Shown: positions 42,394 through 51,962, counted from the stretch's first letter. The stretch: 64,000 bases of DNA from Aquabacterium sp. (GCF_029946005.1 NZ_JAQSDR010000008.1:248001-312000); one strand, 5' to 3'. Made by a program: numbers and translations. Notes: a model not told the origin generated them from the sequence alone.

Positions 42394-43476
42394 TCAAAGC
42401 TTGGCGGCTTGCATGTAGCGGTCGAACGTGGCCTCGGTGAAGCGGAACCACAGGTTCTGGTCGGCGCGGAACTTGGCATAGTCGGCGTAAACCTTGGCCC
42501 AATTTTTGTTCTTCGCGTTCAGCTCGCTGTAGATCTCCATCGAGGCCTTGAAGGCGCCGTCCATGACGGACTTGGGCATCTGCACCAGTTGAGCCTTGGC
42601 CGCGACCAGTTGCTTGAGTGCCAGCGGGTTGGCGGCATCGTAGCGGGCCTGCATCTCGACGTGGGCATGCGAGGCAGCCGCTTCGATCATGGCCTTGTAC
42701 TCGGACGGCAAGCCATTGAAGGCCTTGGTGTTGATGAAGAAGTCCAGTTGCGGACCACCCTCCCACCAGCCAGGGTAGTGGTAGAAGGGCGCCACCTTGT
42801 GGAAGCCCAGCTTTTGGTCGTCATACGGGCCGACCCATTCGGCGGCGTCAATCGTGCCTTTTTCGAGGGCCTGGTAGATCTCGCCGCCTGGCAGGTTCTG
42901 TGGGATGGAGCCCAGGCGCTCGATGACCTTGCCCGCAAAGCCGCCAATGCGCATCTTCAGGCCCTTCATGTCTTCCAGGGACTTGATGGGTTTGCGGTAC
43001 CAGCCGCCCATTTGCGCGCCGGTGTTGCCGCCCGGGAAGCTGATGATGTTGTACTGCGCGTAGAACTCGCGCATGAGCTTGAGGCCGTTGCCCTCGTACA
43101 TCCAGGCGCTCATCTGGCGCGAGTTCAAGCCGAAGGGGATGGCGCTGCCGATGGCGAAGGTCTCGTCCTTGCCGACGAAGTAGTAGGGCGCGGTGTGGGC
43201 CATTTCGACCGTGGCGTTCTGCACGCCATCGACCACACCGAAGGCGGGCATCAACTCGCCCGCAGCGTGCACCGAGATGACGAACTTGCCGCCCGACATC
43301 TCGCTGATCTTCTTGGTGAAGACCTCGGCGGCGCCAAAAATGGTGTCCAGCGATTTGGGAAAGCTGGAGGCCAGGCGCCAGCGCACATTGGCTTCAGCGC
43401 GAACAATGGCGGGGGCTACGCCTGCGGCCAGAACGCCGGCAAGGCCAGCGCGGTTGATGAAGGAACGACGTTGCAT
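42394..43476 (-). CDS. dctP: TRAP solute-binding protein (DctP, TakP-like)
   Basis: 360 residues. The N-terminus MQRRSFINRAGLAGVL suggests a twin-arginine or Sec signal, cut after IVRA. The mature protein reads RWRLASSFPKSLDTI, SFPGGNTGAQMGGWYRK, MKGLKMRIGGFAGKV and DAAEWVGPYDDQKLGF. The last pattern and the Gln/Arg/Trp pocket are typical of TakP-type receptors, which bind 2-oxo or hydroxy monocarboxylates, often with Na+ or Ca2+. It converges on dctM; the binding protein and permease are thus in opposite orientations. Confidence 0.88.
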   Translation of the reverse strand: MQRRSFINRAGLAGVLAAGVAPAIVRAEANVRWRLASSFPKSLDTIFGAAEVFTKKISEMSGGKFVISVHAAGELMPAFGVVDGVQNATVEMAHTAPYYFVGKDETFAIGSAIPFGLNSRQMSAWMYEGNGLKLMREFYAQYNIISFPGGNTGAQMGGWYRKPIKSLEDMKGLKMRIGGFAGKVIERLGSIPQNLPGGEIYQALEKGTIDAAEWVGPYDDQKLGFHKVAPFYHYPGWWEGGPQLDFFINTKAFNGLPSEYKAMIEAAASHAHVEMQARYDAANPLALKQLVAAKAQLVQMPKSVMDGAFKASMEIYSELNAKNKNWAKVYADYAKFRADQNLWFRFTEATFDRYMQAAKL

Positions 43477-43609
43477 GGCGGGTCTCCTGGGAATGGTCCG
43501 AAGCTCAAGCGGGGCTTGAATTCGGACATTTTAGGAGTGCTTCAGGCCTGGTGACGCAGGCCTGGGCAGGTGCTTACCCGTGTTGCCCTGCCGCGTCAGC
43601 TCACCGGCA

Positions 43610-45016
43610 TCAATGCCCGGCGATTTTCATCTTCTCGATGAGGATGGAGCCCACGGTTTTGCTGCCGTAGGTGTACTCATCGGCGCCGACCGCCACGATC
43701 TGCTTGAACATCTCGCCCAGGTGGCCCGCGATGGTGATTTCTTCGACCGGGAAGGCGATCTTGCCGTTCTCGACCCAGTAACCGGCCGCACCGCGCGAGT
43801 AGTCACCCGTCACGTAGTTCACGCCTTGGCCCATCAGCTCGGTCACGAACAAGCCGCGGTGTAGCTTCTTGATCATGGCCTTGAGGTTGTCCTTGGGGTC
43901 GGTCAACTTGCTTTGCAGGATCAGGTTTTGCGATCCCCCTGCGTGGCCGGTGGTTTTCATGCCCAGCTTGCGCGCTGAATAGCTCGACAGGAAATAGCTC
44001 TGCACCACACCGTTTTTGAGCACATGGTGCTTGCGGGTCAGCACGCCTTCGTCGTCGAAGGGGGCGCTGCCCTTGCCCTTGAGGATGTGAGGGTCTTCAA
44101 GGATGTTGATGTGCTTGGGCAGCACCTGCGTGCCCAGGCTGTCGAGCAAAAAGGTGGACTTGCGGTACAGCGCTCCGCCACTGGTGGCCTGCACGTAGGC
44201 GCCCAGCAGGCCGGCGGCCAGGGGCGATTCGAACAACACGGGCACTTCGCAGGTGGCGATCTTGCGGGACTTGAGTCTGGCCAAGGCGCGTTCGGCCGCG
44301 TAACGGCCAATGACTTCGGGACGCGCCAAGTCGCGGGCATCGCGTTCGGACGAATACCAAAAGTCGCGTTGCATGTCGTTGCCACGACCGGCGATGGGCG
44401 AGACCGACAGCGAGTGGCGCGAGCTGGCGTAGCCACCCCGGAAGCCGCGCGTGTTGCCTGCCAGGAAGTGCGATTGCTGCGCCGACACGCCGCCGCCCTC
44501 GGAATTGGTGATGCGCGGATCGACCGTCAAGGCCGCGTCTTCGCAGCGGCGGGCCAGTTCGGCGGCCTGGGCCGCATCGATGGACCAGGGGTGAAAGAGG
44601 TCCAGGTCGCGCTTGGCGGCGCGGCCGGTGGCCAGGTCTTCGGCGTCGGGCAGGCCGGCGGCTGGGTCTTCGGCGGTGAATCGGGCGATGTCGTAGGCGG
44701 CGCGCACGGTTTGTTCAAGCGCTGCGGGTGAAAAATCGGACGTGCTGGCGTTGCCCCGGCGTTGGCCCAGGTAAACCGAGATGCCGATGGATTTGTCGCG
44801 GTTGCGCTCGACGTTTTCAAGTTTGCCCTTGCGCACTGACACCGACAGGCCCATGCCCTCGGAGACCTCGGCGGCGGCGTCGGAGGCCCCCAACTTCTGG
44901 GCCAGTTTCAAGGCGTCTTCAATCAATTGCTGGAACTGATCGCGCGAGTAGGCGAAGCCGGACAGGTCAGGCTGCTTGGCGTTGGAAGAAGACTTGGAGG
45001 ATTTGTTGGCGGCCAT
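43610..45016 (-). CDS. pmbA: Metalloprotease subunit PmbA/TldE
   Basis: 468 residues. TldE has a conserved core (VSVRKGKLENVERNRDKSIG, NPPP-like EDPAAGLPDAEDL, GAGGTYASSR-like GFRGGYASSRHSLSVSP) and a C-terminal domain with GRSGAAGYW-like YSRGAAGYWVENG. With TldD it forms a protease that trims modified peptides and CcdA antitoxin. No TldD gene is seen in this window. TldE lacks the zinc site of TldD, as expected. It is divergent from yjgA, the same arrangement as in E. coli. Confidence 0.94.
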   Translation of the reverse strand: MAANKSSKSSSNAKQPDLSGFAYSRDQFQQLIEDALKLAQKLGASDAAAEVSEGMGLSVSVRKGKLENVERNRDKSIGISVYLGQRRGNASTSDFSPAALEQTVRAAYDIARFTAEDPAAGLPDAEDLATGRAAKRDLDLFHPWSIDAAQAAELARRCEDAALTVDPRITNSEGGGVSAQQSHFLAGNTRGFRGGYASSRHSLSVSPIAGRGNDMQRDFWYSSERDARDLARPEVIGRYAAERALARLKSRKIATCEVPVLFESPLAAGLLGAYVQATSGGALYRKSTFLLDSLGTQVLPKHINILEDPHILKGKGSAPFDDEGVLTRKHHVLKNGVVQSYFLSSYSARKLGMKTTGHAGGSQNLILQSKLTDPKDNLKAMIKKLHRGLFVTELMGQGVNYVTGDYSRGAAGYWVENGKIAFPVEEITIAGHLGEMFKQIVAVGADEYTYGSKTVGSILIEKMKIAGH

Positions 45017-45066
45017 GTATGCGGTTCGCGTCGGTGAGGGGGTTGACCTCGTATCATAGCGACCAC

Positions 45067-45660
45067 ATGAATCAAGATCAGTTCCCCCCCTCAGACGACG
45101 ACGAAGTCGACGAAAACGGCTACCGGCGGCCCAGCAAATCGCAGCTTAAAAGGGACAGCCACGACCTGCAAACCCTGGGCGAAGCCCTGGTGACCATGCC
45201 CAAGGACCGCCTGGCCGACATCGGCCTGCCCGAGATCCTGGACGATGCCATCGGCGATTACAAGCGCACCAAGTCTTTCGAAGGCAAGCGTCGGCAGATG
45301 CAGTACATCGGCAAGCTGCTGCGCGGTTGCGATGCCGAGCCCATCAAGGAGGCCGTGGCTTCTTTCCAGTTGGGCCATGCGCGCAACGCCTTGGCCTTGC
45401 ACGATGCCGAGCGCTGGCGCGCCGAGTTGGTGGCCGATGACAATGCCTTGACGCGTTGGGTGGCCGAGTACCCGCAATCCGACGTGCAGAAAATGCGCGC
45501 GTTGATCCGCAATGCCCGCAAGGACCTGGCCGCCGCTCCTGAAAACCGCAGTGGGCGTGGTTTCCGCGAGTTGTTCCAGTACATCAAGCAGGCCCTCGAA
45601 GGCCACGAGCGCACTGGCGAAAGTGACGAGGTACTGGACGAGGGCGAGGGCGAGGATTGA
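45067..45660 (+). CDS. darP: Ribosome-associated protein YjgA (DarP)
   Basis: 197 residues of the DUF615/YjgA family. It reads SKSQLKRDSHDLQTLGEAL, LPEILDDAIGDYKRT, FEGKRRQMQYIGKLLR and SDVQKMRALIRNARKDL. The E. coli protein assists late 50S subunit assembly. The ATG at 45067 is preceded by a gap of 50 bases shared with divergent pmbA. The acidic tail (EVLDEGEGED) extends beyond the usual end. mogA follows. Confidence 0.93.
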   Translation: MNQDQFPPSDDDEVDENGYRRPSKSQLKRDSHDLQTLGEALVTMPKDRLADIGLPEILDDAIGDYKRTKSFEGKRRQMQYIGKLLRGCDAEPIKEAVASFQLGHARNALALHDAERWRAELVADDNALTRWVAEYPQSDVQKMRALIRNARKDLAAAPENRSGRGFRELFQYIKQALEGHERTGESDEVLDEGEGED

Positions 45661-45662
45661 CC

Positions 45663-46277
45663 GTGACTGAGCTGACTCCCCATGGGCTGGATGTGGTTCG
45701 CATTGGCGTGGTGTCGATCTCTGACCGCGCCAGTGCGGGCGTCTACGAAGACAAGGGCTTGCCGGCTTTACAGGACTGGCTGGGGCGCGCTGTGCGCAAC
45801 CCGATCACCTGGGTGCCTCGCCTGATCCCTGATGAGCGGGCAGGCATTGCGCTTGCGTTGCGCGAGTTGGTGGACATCGACGGTTGCCACTTGGTGCTGA
45901 CGACCGGGGGCACCGGCCCGGCGCCGCGCGACGTGACCCCTGAAGCCACGCTGGACGTGGCCGACAAGGAAATGCCCGGCTTTGGTGAGCAGATGCGTCA
46001 GATCAGCCTGCGTTTTGTGCCGACCGCGATCTTGTCGCGCCAGACGGCAGTGATCCGCAAGCAGGCTTTGATCTTGAATTTGCCAGGGCAGCCCAAGTCC
46101 ATCGCCGAAACGCTGGAAGGGCTGCGCGATGCTGAGGGCCGTTCCGTGGTTCCCGGCATTTTCGCGGCGGTGCCCTATTGCATTGACCTCATTGGTGGGC
46201 CCTACATTGAGACTGATGTCACGGTGTGCGCGGCGTTCAGGCCGAAGTCAGCACAGCGGACTGTGCTGACGACCTGA
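45663..46277 (+). CDS. mogA: Molybdopterin adenylyltransferase
   Basis: 204 residues. MogA adenylates molybdopterin before molybdate insertion, the step needed by molybdoenzymes such as the NasA encoded in this window. Signatures are RIGVVSISDRASAGVYEDKG, LTTGGTGPAPRDVTPEAT and LPGQPKSIAETL. The GTG at 45663 is preferred because a GAGGA ribosome-binding site is six bases upstream; a TTG at 45657 overlaps the darP stop. The C-terminus is slightly longer than E. coli MogA. Confidence 0.92.
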   Translation: MTELTPHGLDVVRIGVVSISDRASAGVYEDKGLPALQDWLGRAVRNPITWVPRLIPDERAGIALALRELVDIDGCHLVLTTGGTGPAPRDVTPEATLDVADKEMPGFGEQMRQISLRFVPTAILSRQTAVIRKQALILNLPGQPKSIAETLEGLRDAEGRSVVPGIFAAVPYCIDLIGGPYIETDVTVCAAFRPKSAQRTVLTT

Positions 46278-46288
46278 GCAAGTTGGCG

Positions 46289-46828
46289 TCAGGGCGCAGG
46301 CTGCTCGATGGGCGTTTGAGCCGCTTTGGTTTTCAGCGCATAACCCTGTGCAATGGCGGCCACAATGCCGATGATGGCAATGATGGGCATGACCAGGGCC
46401 AGGATCTTGACCTTGGTGGTGTTGGGTGGCGGTGGTGCGCCGAAGCGGTTTTCGCCCGGCGTGCCCGCTTTGAAAAACCATACAAACGCCACGAAAGGAA
46501 TGAGGGTTAAGAGGCAGGTCCAGCCCGACCAGTCCATGTCATGCGCGCGTTGGATGGCCATCAGTACGGAAAAGACGACGTAGGGGATGGCCGCGATCAT
46601 GCCCAGCGCGGTGGCGGACTTGTCCATGCCCGCTGCCGCTGCAATGAAGCCCACGATGCCTGCACCCAGGATGAGCAGCAGGTAGCCGCCCATCAAATAG
46701 CCCAGGTACTGCAGGCGGCTGACGCGGCCTTGTCGGGACCAGAACTTCACGGGTTGATAGCTCGTTGACGAGCTTCGAACATCGGCCACATTGGCGCGGG
46801 GTGGCTGGTAGGGGTTGGCAACACTCAT
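46289..46828 (-). CDS. DUF805 membrane protein
   Basis: 179 residues. After a Pro-rich N-terminus (MSVANPYQPPRANV) comes the DUF805 pattern with GRVSRLQYLGYLMGGYLLLI, three membrane helices and IQRAHDMDWSGW (the conserved R-x-HD). A fourth C-terminal helix is KILALVMPIIAIIGIVAA. Function unknown. An AGGAGG ribosome-binding site lies upstream of adjacent ATGs at 46831 and 46828; the second has the better spacing. It is convergent with mogA. Confidence 0.85.
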   Translation of the reverse strand: MSVANPYQPPRANVADVRSSSTSYQPVKFWSRQGRVSRLQYLGYLMGGYLLLILGAGIVGFIAAAAGMDKSATALGMIAAIPYVVFSVLMAIQRAHDMDWSGWTCLLTLIPFVAFVWFFKAGTPGENRFGAPPPPNTTKVKILALVMPIIAIIGIVAAIAQGYALKTKAAQTPIEQPAP

Positions 46829-46870
46829 CATCGTCCTCCTTGGGTTAAAAATCATTTCAATGCCGAAGCC

Positions 46871-48229
46871 TCAGAGCAGGCCCGAGCGCTTGACCGCGTG
46901 GTAACGGTTGACCAGGGCCACGGCCAGTTGGCCCGGTTCCACATCCACCGACAGCGCATCTGGGCCCACCACGCGCCGAAACGCATCGCGCCGGGCTTGC
47001 TCAAACCAGTGGGCGCCCGCCACTTCAATGGCGTGGCTGGGGTGCGCGATGGCTTGTTCGGCCACTTCTCGGAGCACGCGCTCGCGCAAGCTGGCCACCA
47101 GCACCAGATGGCGCCCGCGCAGCAACTTCAGCGCGGGCTGCAATTCGGCCGAGTCTTCGTCCCGGAAGTTGGTCAACAGCACCACGAGTGCCCGCTTGTG
47201 CTGCACCCGCAGCAGGTCCTGCGCGGCCAGCAGGTAGTCGGAATGAGTGGCATCGGGTTCGATGTCGTGCAGGCGGGCCATCAAGGCGTTGAGCGTGGAC
47301 GAACCCTTGCGGGGCGCGAAGTGGCGTTGCTGACCGGGGGCCGTGCCAAAGGTCATGGCCCCGACTTCGTCGCCGTCTTTCAAGGCGACGTAGCTCATCA
47401 GCATCAGCGCATTGAGGGCCTGGTCGAAGTGGCTACCGTCTGCATTGATGGCGCCTTCGTCGGCGCGCATGCGGCGCCCGCAGTCGAGCATGAAGATGAC
47501 GCATTGGTCGCGCTCGTCCTGGAACTCGCGCACGATGGGGCGGCCGTGGCGCATGGTGGCTTTCCAGTCGATGTGGCGGATGGGGTCGCCTACTTTGTAG
47601 TCGCTCAACTGTTTGAAGTCGGTGCCCCTGCCGCGTTGGGCGTAGGTCTTGATGCCGATTTGTGCCAGGCGGCGATCGCCTGCCAGCCAGGCGTAGCCAG
47701 CCACCGCAGCGAAGTTGGGGTAGACGTGCAGGCTTTGTGCCTGGCCAAGTTGGCGCAGGGTTTCGAAGCTGCCGCCCAGCGTTTGCATCCGCACCTGGGT
47801 GGCGCCGAAATGCACGATGCCGCGTTGCCGAGGTGTGACCTTGTAATGGACATCCACCCGGCTAAGGGCGGGCACGCTCACGGTTTGCGGCAGGCCTTGA
47901 AATTCCAGCTTGGGATCGACTTCGTCAAACACGGCCACTTGCCATGCCCGGTTGCCTTGATTGACCAGGGTGAGGCTGAGCACGCGCTGAACGCCCAGTG
48001 CCAGGGCGTGGGGCAGGGTGCGTTCGATGCGCAGGGGCGATTGGCGCCAGGCCCGTTCGCTGCGCCACAGGTCCAGGCCTGCCCAGGCCGCACCAAGGGT
48101 CAGCAGCACGCCAGCGGCCAGGCCCACCGTGGCCAGCGGCAGGCCCGCGATCAAGGCGCAGGCGCTGGCCACGGCGAGGGCCGCCAGCGCGGTGACCGCG
48201 TGGCGACTGGGGATCAAGGTCCAATTCAT
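46871..48229 (-). CDS. DUF58-domain protein, last gene of the MoxR operon
   Basis: 452 residues. Two N-terminal membrane helices (HAVTALAALAVASACALI and VGLAAGVLLTLGAAWAG) are followed by a beta-rich region and a vWA-like DUF58 domain: GTDFKQLSDYKVGDPIRHIDWKAT, VIFMLDCGRRM, and LLTNFRD. Such proteins partner MoxR ATPases and are thought to help assemble or modify surface or membrane complexes. It starts 13 bases after the moxR-type gene ends. Confidence 0.9.
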   Translation of the reverse strand: MNWTLIPSRHAVTALAALAVASACALIAGLPLATVGLAAGVLLTLGAAWAGLDLWRSERAWRQSPLRIERTLPHALALGVQRVLSLTLVNQGNRAWQVAVFDEVDPKLEFQGLPQTVSVPALSRVDVHYKVTPRQRGIVHFGATQVRMQTLGGSFETLRQLGQAQSLHVYPNFAAVAGYAWLAGDRRLAQIGIKTYAQRGRGTDFKQLSDYKVGDPIRHIDWKATMRHGRPIVREFQDERDQCVIFMLDCGRRMRADEGAINADGSHFDQALNALMLMSYVALKDGDEVGAMTFGTAPGQQRHFAPRKGSSTLNALMARLHDIEPDATHSDYLLAAQDLLRVQHKRALVVLLTNFRDEDSAELQPALKLLRGRHLVLVASLRERVLREVAEQAIAHPSHAIEVAGAHWFEQARRDAFRRVVGPDALSVDVEPGQLAVALVNRYHAVKRSGLL

Positions 48230-48242
48230 CGGCCGGGCCAGT

Positions 48243-49241
48243 TCAAAGGCGCGGGGCCTCAACGCTGTCGAGGGCGTCGCTCAGCAACTCATCGACCTGG
48301 CGACCTTCGAGTTGGGCATCCGGGGCCAGCATGACGCGGTGGCGCAAGGCTGGGAGCACGTGGCCCTTGATGTCGTCGGGGGTGACGAAATCGCGCGCTT
48401 GCAGCAGGGCCGAGGCCCGTGCGGCCCGCACCAGGGCAATCGCGCCACGTGGGCCGGCGCCTGAGGACAAGCCAGGCCATTGGCGTGTGGCCCGCATGAT
48501 GCGCACGGCGTAGTCGGCCACGCGTTCGTCGGTGCGCACGAGGGAGGCCATCTCTTGCAAGGTCAGTACCAGGCGTTCGTCCAGGCGCGGCTCGATGCCA
48601 TCCAGCGACAGTTGATCGCCGATCTGGCGCTCGGTGGCGCGCCGGATGATGGCGGTTTCTTCTTCGTGGGTCGGGTAGCCAATGTCGATTTTGAACAGGA
48701 AGCGGTCGAGCTGCGCCTCGGGCAAGGGGTAGGTGCCCTCGGTGTCGATCGGGTTTTGCGTGGCCAGGACCATGAATGGGCGTGGCAACTTGAGCGTCTG
48801 GCCTTCCAGGGTGACCTGGTACTCCTGCATGACTTCGAGCAAGGCACTTTGCGTTTTGGCGGGGGCGCGGTTGATTTCGTCGGCCAGCAGCAGGTTGGTG
48901 AACACCGGGCCGCGGTGAACCCGCAAGGCGCCCATACCGCTGGCAGATTCGCCGCGCGCTGCGGCATCGAACACCGAATGGCCGGTGATGTCCGACGGCA
49001 TCAGGTCTGGGGTGAACTGCACGCGTGCGTACTTCAAGGTCATGGCCTTGGCCAGGCTGCGGGCCAGCAAGGTCTTGCCCAGGCCCGGCACGCCTTCAAT
49101 CAGAACGTGGCCAGAGGCGACCAGGGCAACCAGGGTCTGGTCCACGGCTTCCCGTTGGCCCACCACGGCTTTGGACAATTCCGTGCGCAGGCCATTGAGC
49201 AATTCGGCGGCGCGCGTGAGGTCTTCAGGTTTGATTTGCAT
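48243..49241 (-). CDS. MoxR-type AAA+ ATPase
   Basis: 332 residues. Walker A is GVPGLGKTLLAR (residues 50-61), then LMPSDITGHSVFD and Walker B LLADEINRAPAKTQSALLEVMQE in parts, with sensor 1 ATQNPIDTEGTYPLPEAQLDRF. MoxR ATPases work as chaperones with vWA/DUF58 proteins. Located in the middle of the seven-gene operon, nine bases after the DUF4350 gene and just before DUF58. Confidence 0.94.
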   Translation of the reverse strand: MQIKPEDLTRAAELLNGLRTELSKAVVGQREAVDQTLVALVASGHVLIEGVPGLGKTLLARSLAKAMTLKYARVQFTPDLMPSDITGHSVFDAAARGESASGMGALRVHRGPVFTNLLLADEINRAPAKTQSALLEVMQEYQVTLEGQTLKLPRPFMVLATQNPIDTEGTYPLPEAQLDRFLFKIDIGYPTHEEETAIIRRATERQIGDQLSLDGIEPRLDERLVLTLQEMASLVRTDERVADYAVRIMRATRQWPGLSSGAGPRGAIALVRAARASALLQARDFVTPDDIKGHVLPALRHRVMLAPDAQLEGRQVDELLSDALDSVEAPRL

Positions 49242-49250
49242 GTCGGGTTC

Positions 49251-50480
49251 TCATCGGCGGGATGTCAGTGGGGGCTTGAGGCGTCGGCGGGCGGTCTCAA
49301 GCAATTCGAGTGTGGGGGCCAGTTCGCGGCCCGTTCGTTTGAGCTTGCGGTCTAGCGCGCGTGCCAGGGCGTCGGCGTCCAGCCCGGTGGCTTTGGCAAG
49401 GGCTTTGGCGCGTGCGCCGCGCTCCAGGCGCGCGTAGTCGGGCAGGTGGTTCTGGGCGGTTTCATCCAGGGCACGGATCTGGGCCGCGTGCAGGGCATCG
49501 GCGCCATGGTGCTTTAGGAATTGGGCGGTGCCCTTGACCTGTTCGGCGATGGAGCGGCGGCCTGGCACTGGGCGCGCTGACAACGGACCAAAGCGGACGG
49601 CCCCGCGCCACAAGGCCGTTGACAGGGCCAGCAGACCCAGCATCACCGCCACCCAGCCTTGCGTCCACAGCCATTGCAGCAGGGGCGGGCGGGCCTCTTC
49701 GGACACGAACCAGACTTCAGTGCCGCGGCGCACTTGCAAGGCGGCCATGGCCAGCAAAGCATTGTCGCCCTGCAGAACATGCTGGTTGAGGAACAAGCGT
49801 TGGCTGGTGATGATGGTGACACTGCCTTGCCCCATGGGCACGCGGACCAGGTCGAGCCCGAGCGGACCTTCGATGGCCCATTGCGGTGCCGAAGGCGCCT
49901 TGATCCGCGGGTAGCCGTGGCCGCCGCAGAGCTTGTAATCACGCCGGTCGCCATAAGCGGGTTTCACGCCTTCCGGTTCGATGACCTTGTCGCATTCAAC
50001 GGCTTTTCGCCTTTGAGCGACCGAGGGCGCGGAGGCGGGGGCGCTGGCCGGGCTGTCAGGTGCGGGCAGCGCCTCGTTTTCCTGCTCCTCGTCGTCATCG
50101 TCGTCGTCCACGCGCTGGACAGGCAGCCAGGCTTGGAGGCGATCGTTGTAGAGCATGTCGGCGTGGATGACGAGGTGTCCGCCGCCTTGCACCCATGCGC
50201 GCAGCAGGCGTTCGCGCTCAGGGAACAAGTCCCAGTGCCATGAACTGAGCAACAGCGTGGCTTGGCGCGCAGGCATGGCCGACAGCTCTTTGGGTTTGAC
50301 CACTTTGGCGCCCAGCTGGCGCACGAGCTGCTGGGTGGCGTACAGCTCATTGGTCAATGCCTCGCCTTTGGGCGGGGTGGCCACGGCCTCATCGACCCAC
50401 TCCGTGCGCGTGGCCACCCACGCACCAGCGGCCAGCAGCAAAGCCACCAGCAATGCTTTCAGCAGGTGCTCGAACTTCAC
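49251..50480 (-). CDS. DUF4350-type membrane protein
   Basis: 409 residues. A helix near the N-terminus (LLKALLVALLLAAGAWVATR) is followed by a periplasmic domain with NELYATQQLVRQLGAKVV and GGHLVIHADML, the DUF4350 pattern, then an acidic low-complexity insert (VDDDDDDEEQENEALP). A second helix (GWVAVMLGLLALSTALW) precedes a cytoplasmic tail. Function unknown; it is a constant member of MoxR-DUF58-DUF4129 operons. The stop at 49251 is nine bases before the MoxR start, and the start overlaps the DUF4129 stop. Confidence 0.8.
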   Translation of the reverse strand: MKFEHLLKALLVALLLAAGAWVATRTEWVDEAVATPPKGEALTNELYATQQLVRQLGAKVVKPKELSAMPARQATLLLSSWHWDLFPERERLLRAWVQGGGHLVIHADMLYNDRLQAWLPVQRVDDDDDDEEQENEALPAPDSPASAPASAPSVAQRRKAVECDKVIEPEGVKPAYGDRRDYKLCGGHGYPRIKAPSAPQWAIEGPLGLDLVRVPMGQGSVTIITSQRLFLNQHVLQGDNALLAMAALQVRRGTEVWFVSEEARPPLLQWLWTQGWVAVMLGLLALSTALWRGAVRFGPLSARPVPGRRSIAEQVKGTAQFLKHHGADALHAAQIRALDETAQNHLPDYARLERGARAKALAKATGLDADALARALDRKLKRTGRELAPTLELLETARRRLKPPLTSRR

Positions 50481-51223
50481 CGGGGGGCCTCCGGCTTGGG
50501 TGACGTTGACCCCAGGTGGGTGTCGAAGTCAGCGCACAGGGCCAGCACCTTGTTGGAATCGGGCATGCGGGCGCCATAGACGGTGAGTTGCCAGGCGCTC
50601 ACCAGCCGGGCGAAGAAGTCGCTGCGGTCTTGTGCCAGGCGGCGCGTGGCCAGTTGCACGCATTCACCCTCGGTGCTGGCCGCGCGGATCGGCACGGCAT
50701 GGTCGTGGACCAATCGGGACAAGGCGCCCCGGTAAAGCAGCGAAAGCGCCTCACGGTGATCGCCACGCAGCCACCAATTGCGCGCGGTGGCGCCAATTTG
50801 GTCGGGCAGGCTCTCGGGCCGGATGTCCAGCTCGCGAACGTGGCTGGGCAAGGGCAGGGTTTTGACGCTGGCCAGTTCGGCGCGCACCCGAATCCAGTGG
50901 CGCAGGCCCACCAGGAACAAAGCGACGGCGAGTGCGCCGAGTGCCCAGATCACCAAACGGCCGGCATCCGCGATCCAACGCGCCATGCCGACCAGCCACA
51001 TGGGTGGCGGCTCGCTCTTGGAGGGCTTGGACTTCCAGCTGTCCATGTCTTTGAAGCGCAGGGTTTGTTCTTGGCGGGAGCCGCCGAGGTTGGGGTCTTT
51101 CTGCACCTGGTCGCGGGCGGCTTGCACGGCTTCGCGCGAGGGCGCCGGGGCGGGTTGCGCCCCAATCGGGGCCTGGCAGGCGCACAGAGCCAGGGCCAGG
51201 AGCGCGGGGCGGCAAGCCTTCAT
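50477..51223 (-). CDS. DUF4129-domain protein
   Basis: 248 residues. The N-terminus MKACRPALLALALCACQAP looks like a lipoprotein or cleavable signal. A mid-protein helix (RLVIWALGALAVALFLVGL) follows, and then the DUF4129 region with ALSLLYRGALSRLVHD and RTLAQ-like RRLAQDRSDFFARLVSAW. The C-terminal domain is cytoplasmic. The ATG at 51223 is used; the frame is open upstream but runs into the previous gene. Role unknown, part of the operon. Confidence 0.8.
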   Translation of the reverse strand: MKACRPALLALALCACQAPIGAQPAPAPSREAVQAARDQVQKDPNLGGSRQEQTLRFKDMDSWKSKPSKSEPPPMWLVGMARWIADAGRLVIWALGALAVALFLVGLRHWIRVRAELASVKTLPLPSHVRELDIRPESLPDQIGATARNWWLRGDHREALSLLYRGALSRLVHDHAVPIRAASTEGECVQLATRRLAQDRSDFFARLVSAWQLTVYGARMPDSNKVLALCADFDTHLGSTSPKPEAPR

Positions 51224-51227
51224 GGCC

Positions 51228-51962
51228 TCAAGCACTGAAGGCACGCCGGAACTCCTGTTCAAGGTCCCAGGCCTCAAGCTCGACGCGGCGGTTGAGGTAC
51301 ATGGCGAAGCCTGCGGCCACGTAGAACGGCTCCAGCGCGAACACCACGGTGGCGTAGGCCAGTGTGCCCAGCAGCGACGCCACCAGGTGGTCGGAACTGG
51401 TCAGCCATTGGAAAAAGCCCAGGCCTCCGCCGTTGGGGGCCAGCCAGATGAGCACCCCGACCAGGCCAAGGTTCAGGACCATCTCAATGGTGGCAAAGAC
51501 CGTGTGCATCAGGCTGGCCTCCCAGCGCTGGCCTGACAGCAACTGCGAGCTTCGCTGGCGCAAGGCCTTGCCGGATTGCCCCTCCAGTTGGTAGATGGGC
51601 TGCGTGAAAGAACGCCAGGGCGACAGCCGCCGAAAGGTCAGCGTGCGTGGCAGTTGCTGCCACCACACGCTGGCGCGCGCACGCCACAAATCGGCGAAGG
51701 TGGTGGTTTGGCCAAACAAGGCGCGCGACAGCACGAACAGCACACTGCGGTCCAGCCAGGGCTTGAGCCAGAAAATGAGCACGCCGGGCAACCAGGGCGC
51801 GATCTCGACCGTGGACAAGGCCAGCAGCATGGCCACACCAAACACTGGCGCGCAGGTTCGCCACACCGAGCGGGCATGCGTCTGGACCATGAGCACGCCC
51901 AGGTCCGAGGCCTCGGACATGCTGCGGGGGCGAAGCTCGACCGTCAGCCCGTCAACCTGCAT
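51228..51962 (-). CDS. Unknown multi-pass membrane protein of the MoxR operon
   Basis: 244 residues with about four or five hydrophobic segments (for example VFGVAMLLALSTVEIAPWLP, LNLGLVGVLIWLA, ATVVFALEPFYVAAGFAMYL). A cytoplasmic-looking loop (FADLWRARASVWWQQLPRTL) lies between. I do not recognise a family; in this position related operons carry a membrane protein of similar size. Its start overlaps the end of the SpoIIM-like gene by 11 bases. Confidence 0.75.
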   Translation of the reverse strand: MQVDGLTVELRPRSMSEASDLGVLMVQTHARSVWRTCAPVFGVAMLLALSTVEIAPWLPGVLIFWLKPWLDRSVLFVLSRALFGQTTTFADLWRARASVWWQQLPRTLTFRRLSPWRSFTQPIYQLEGQSGKALRQRSSQLLSGQRWEASLMHTVFATIEMVLNLGLVGVLIWLAPNGGGLGFFQWLTSSDHLVASLLGTLAYATVVFALEPFYVAAGFAMYLNRRVELEAWDLEQEFRRAFSA

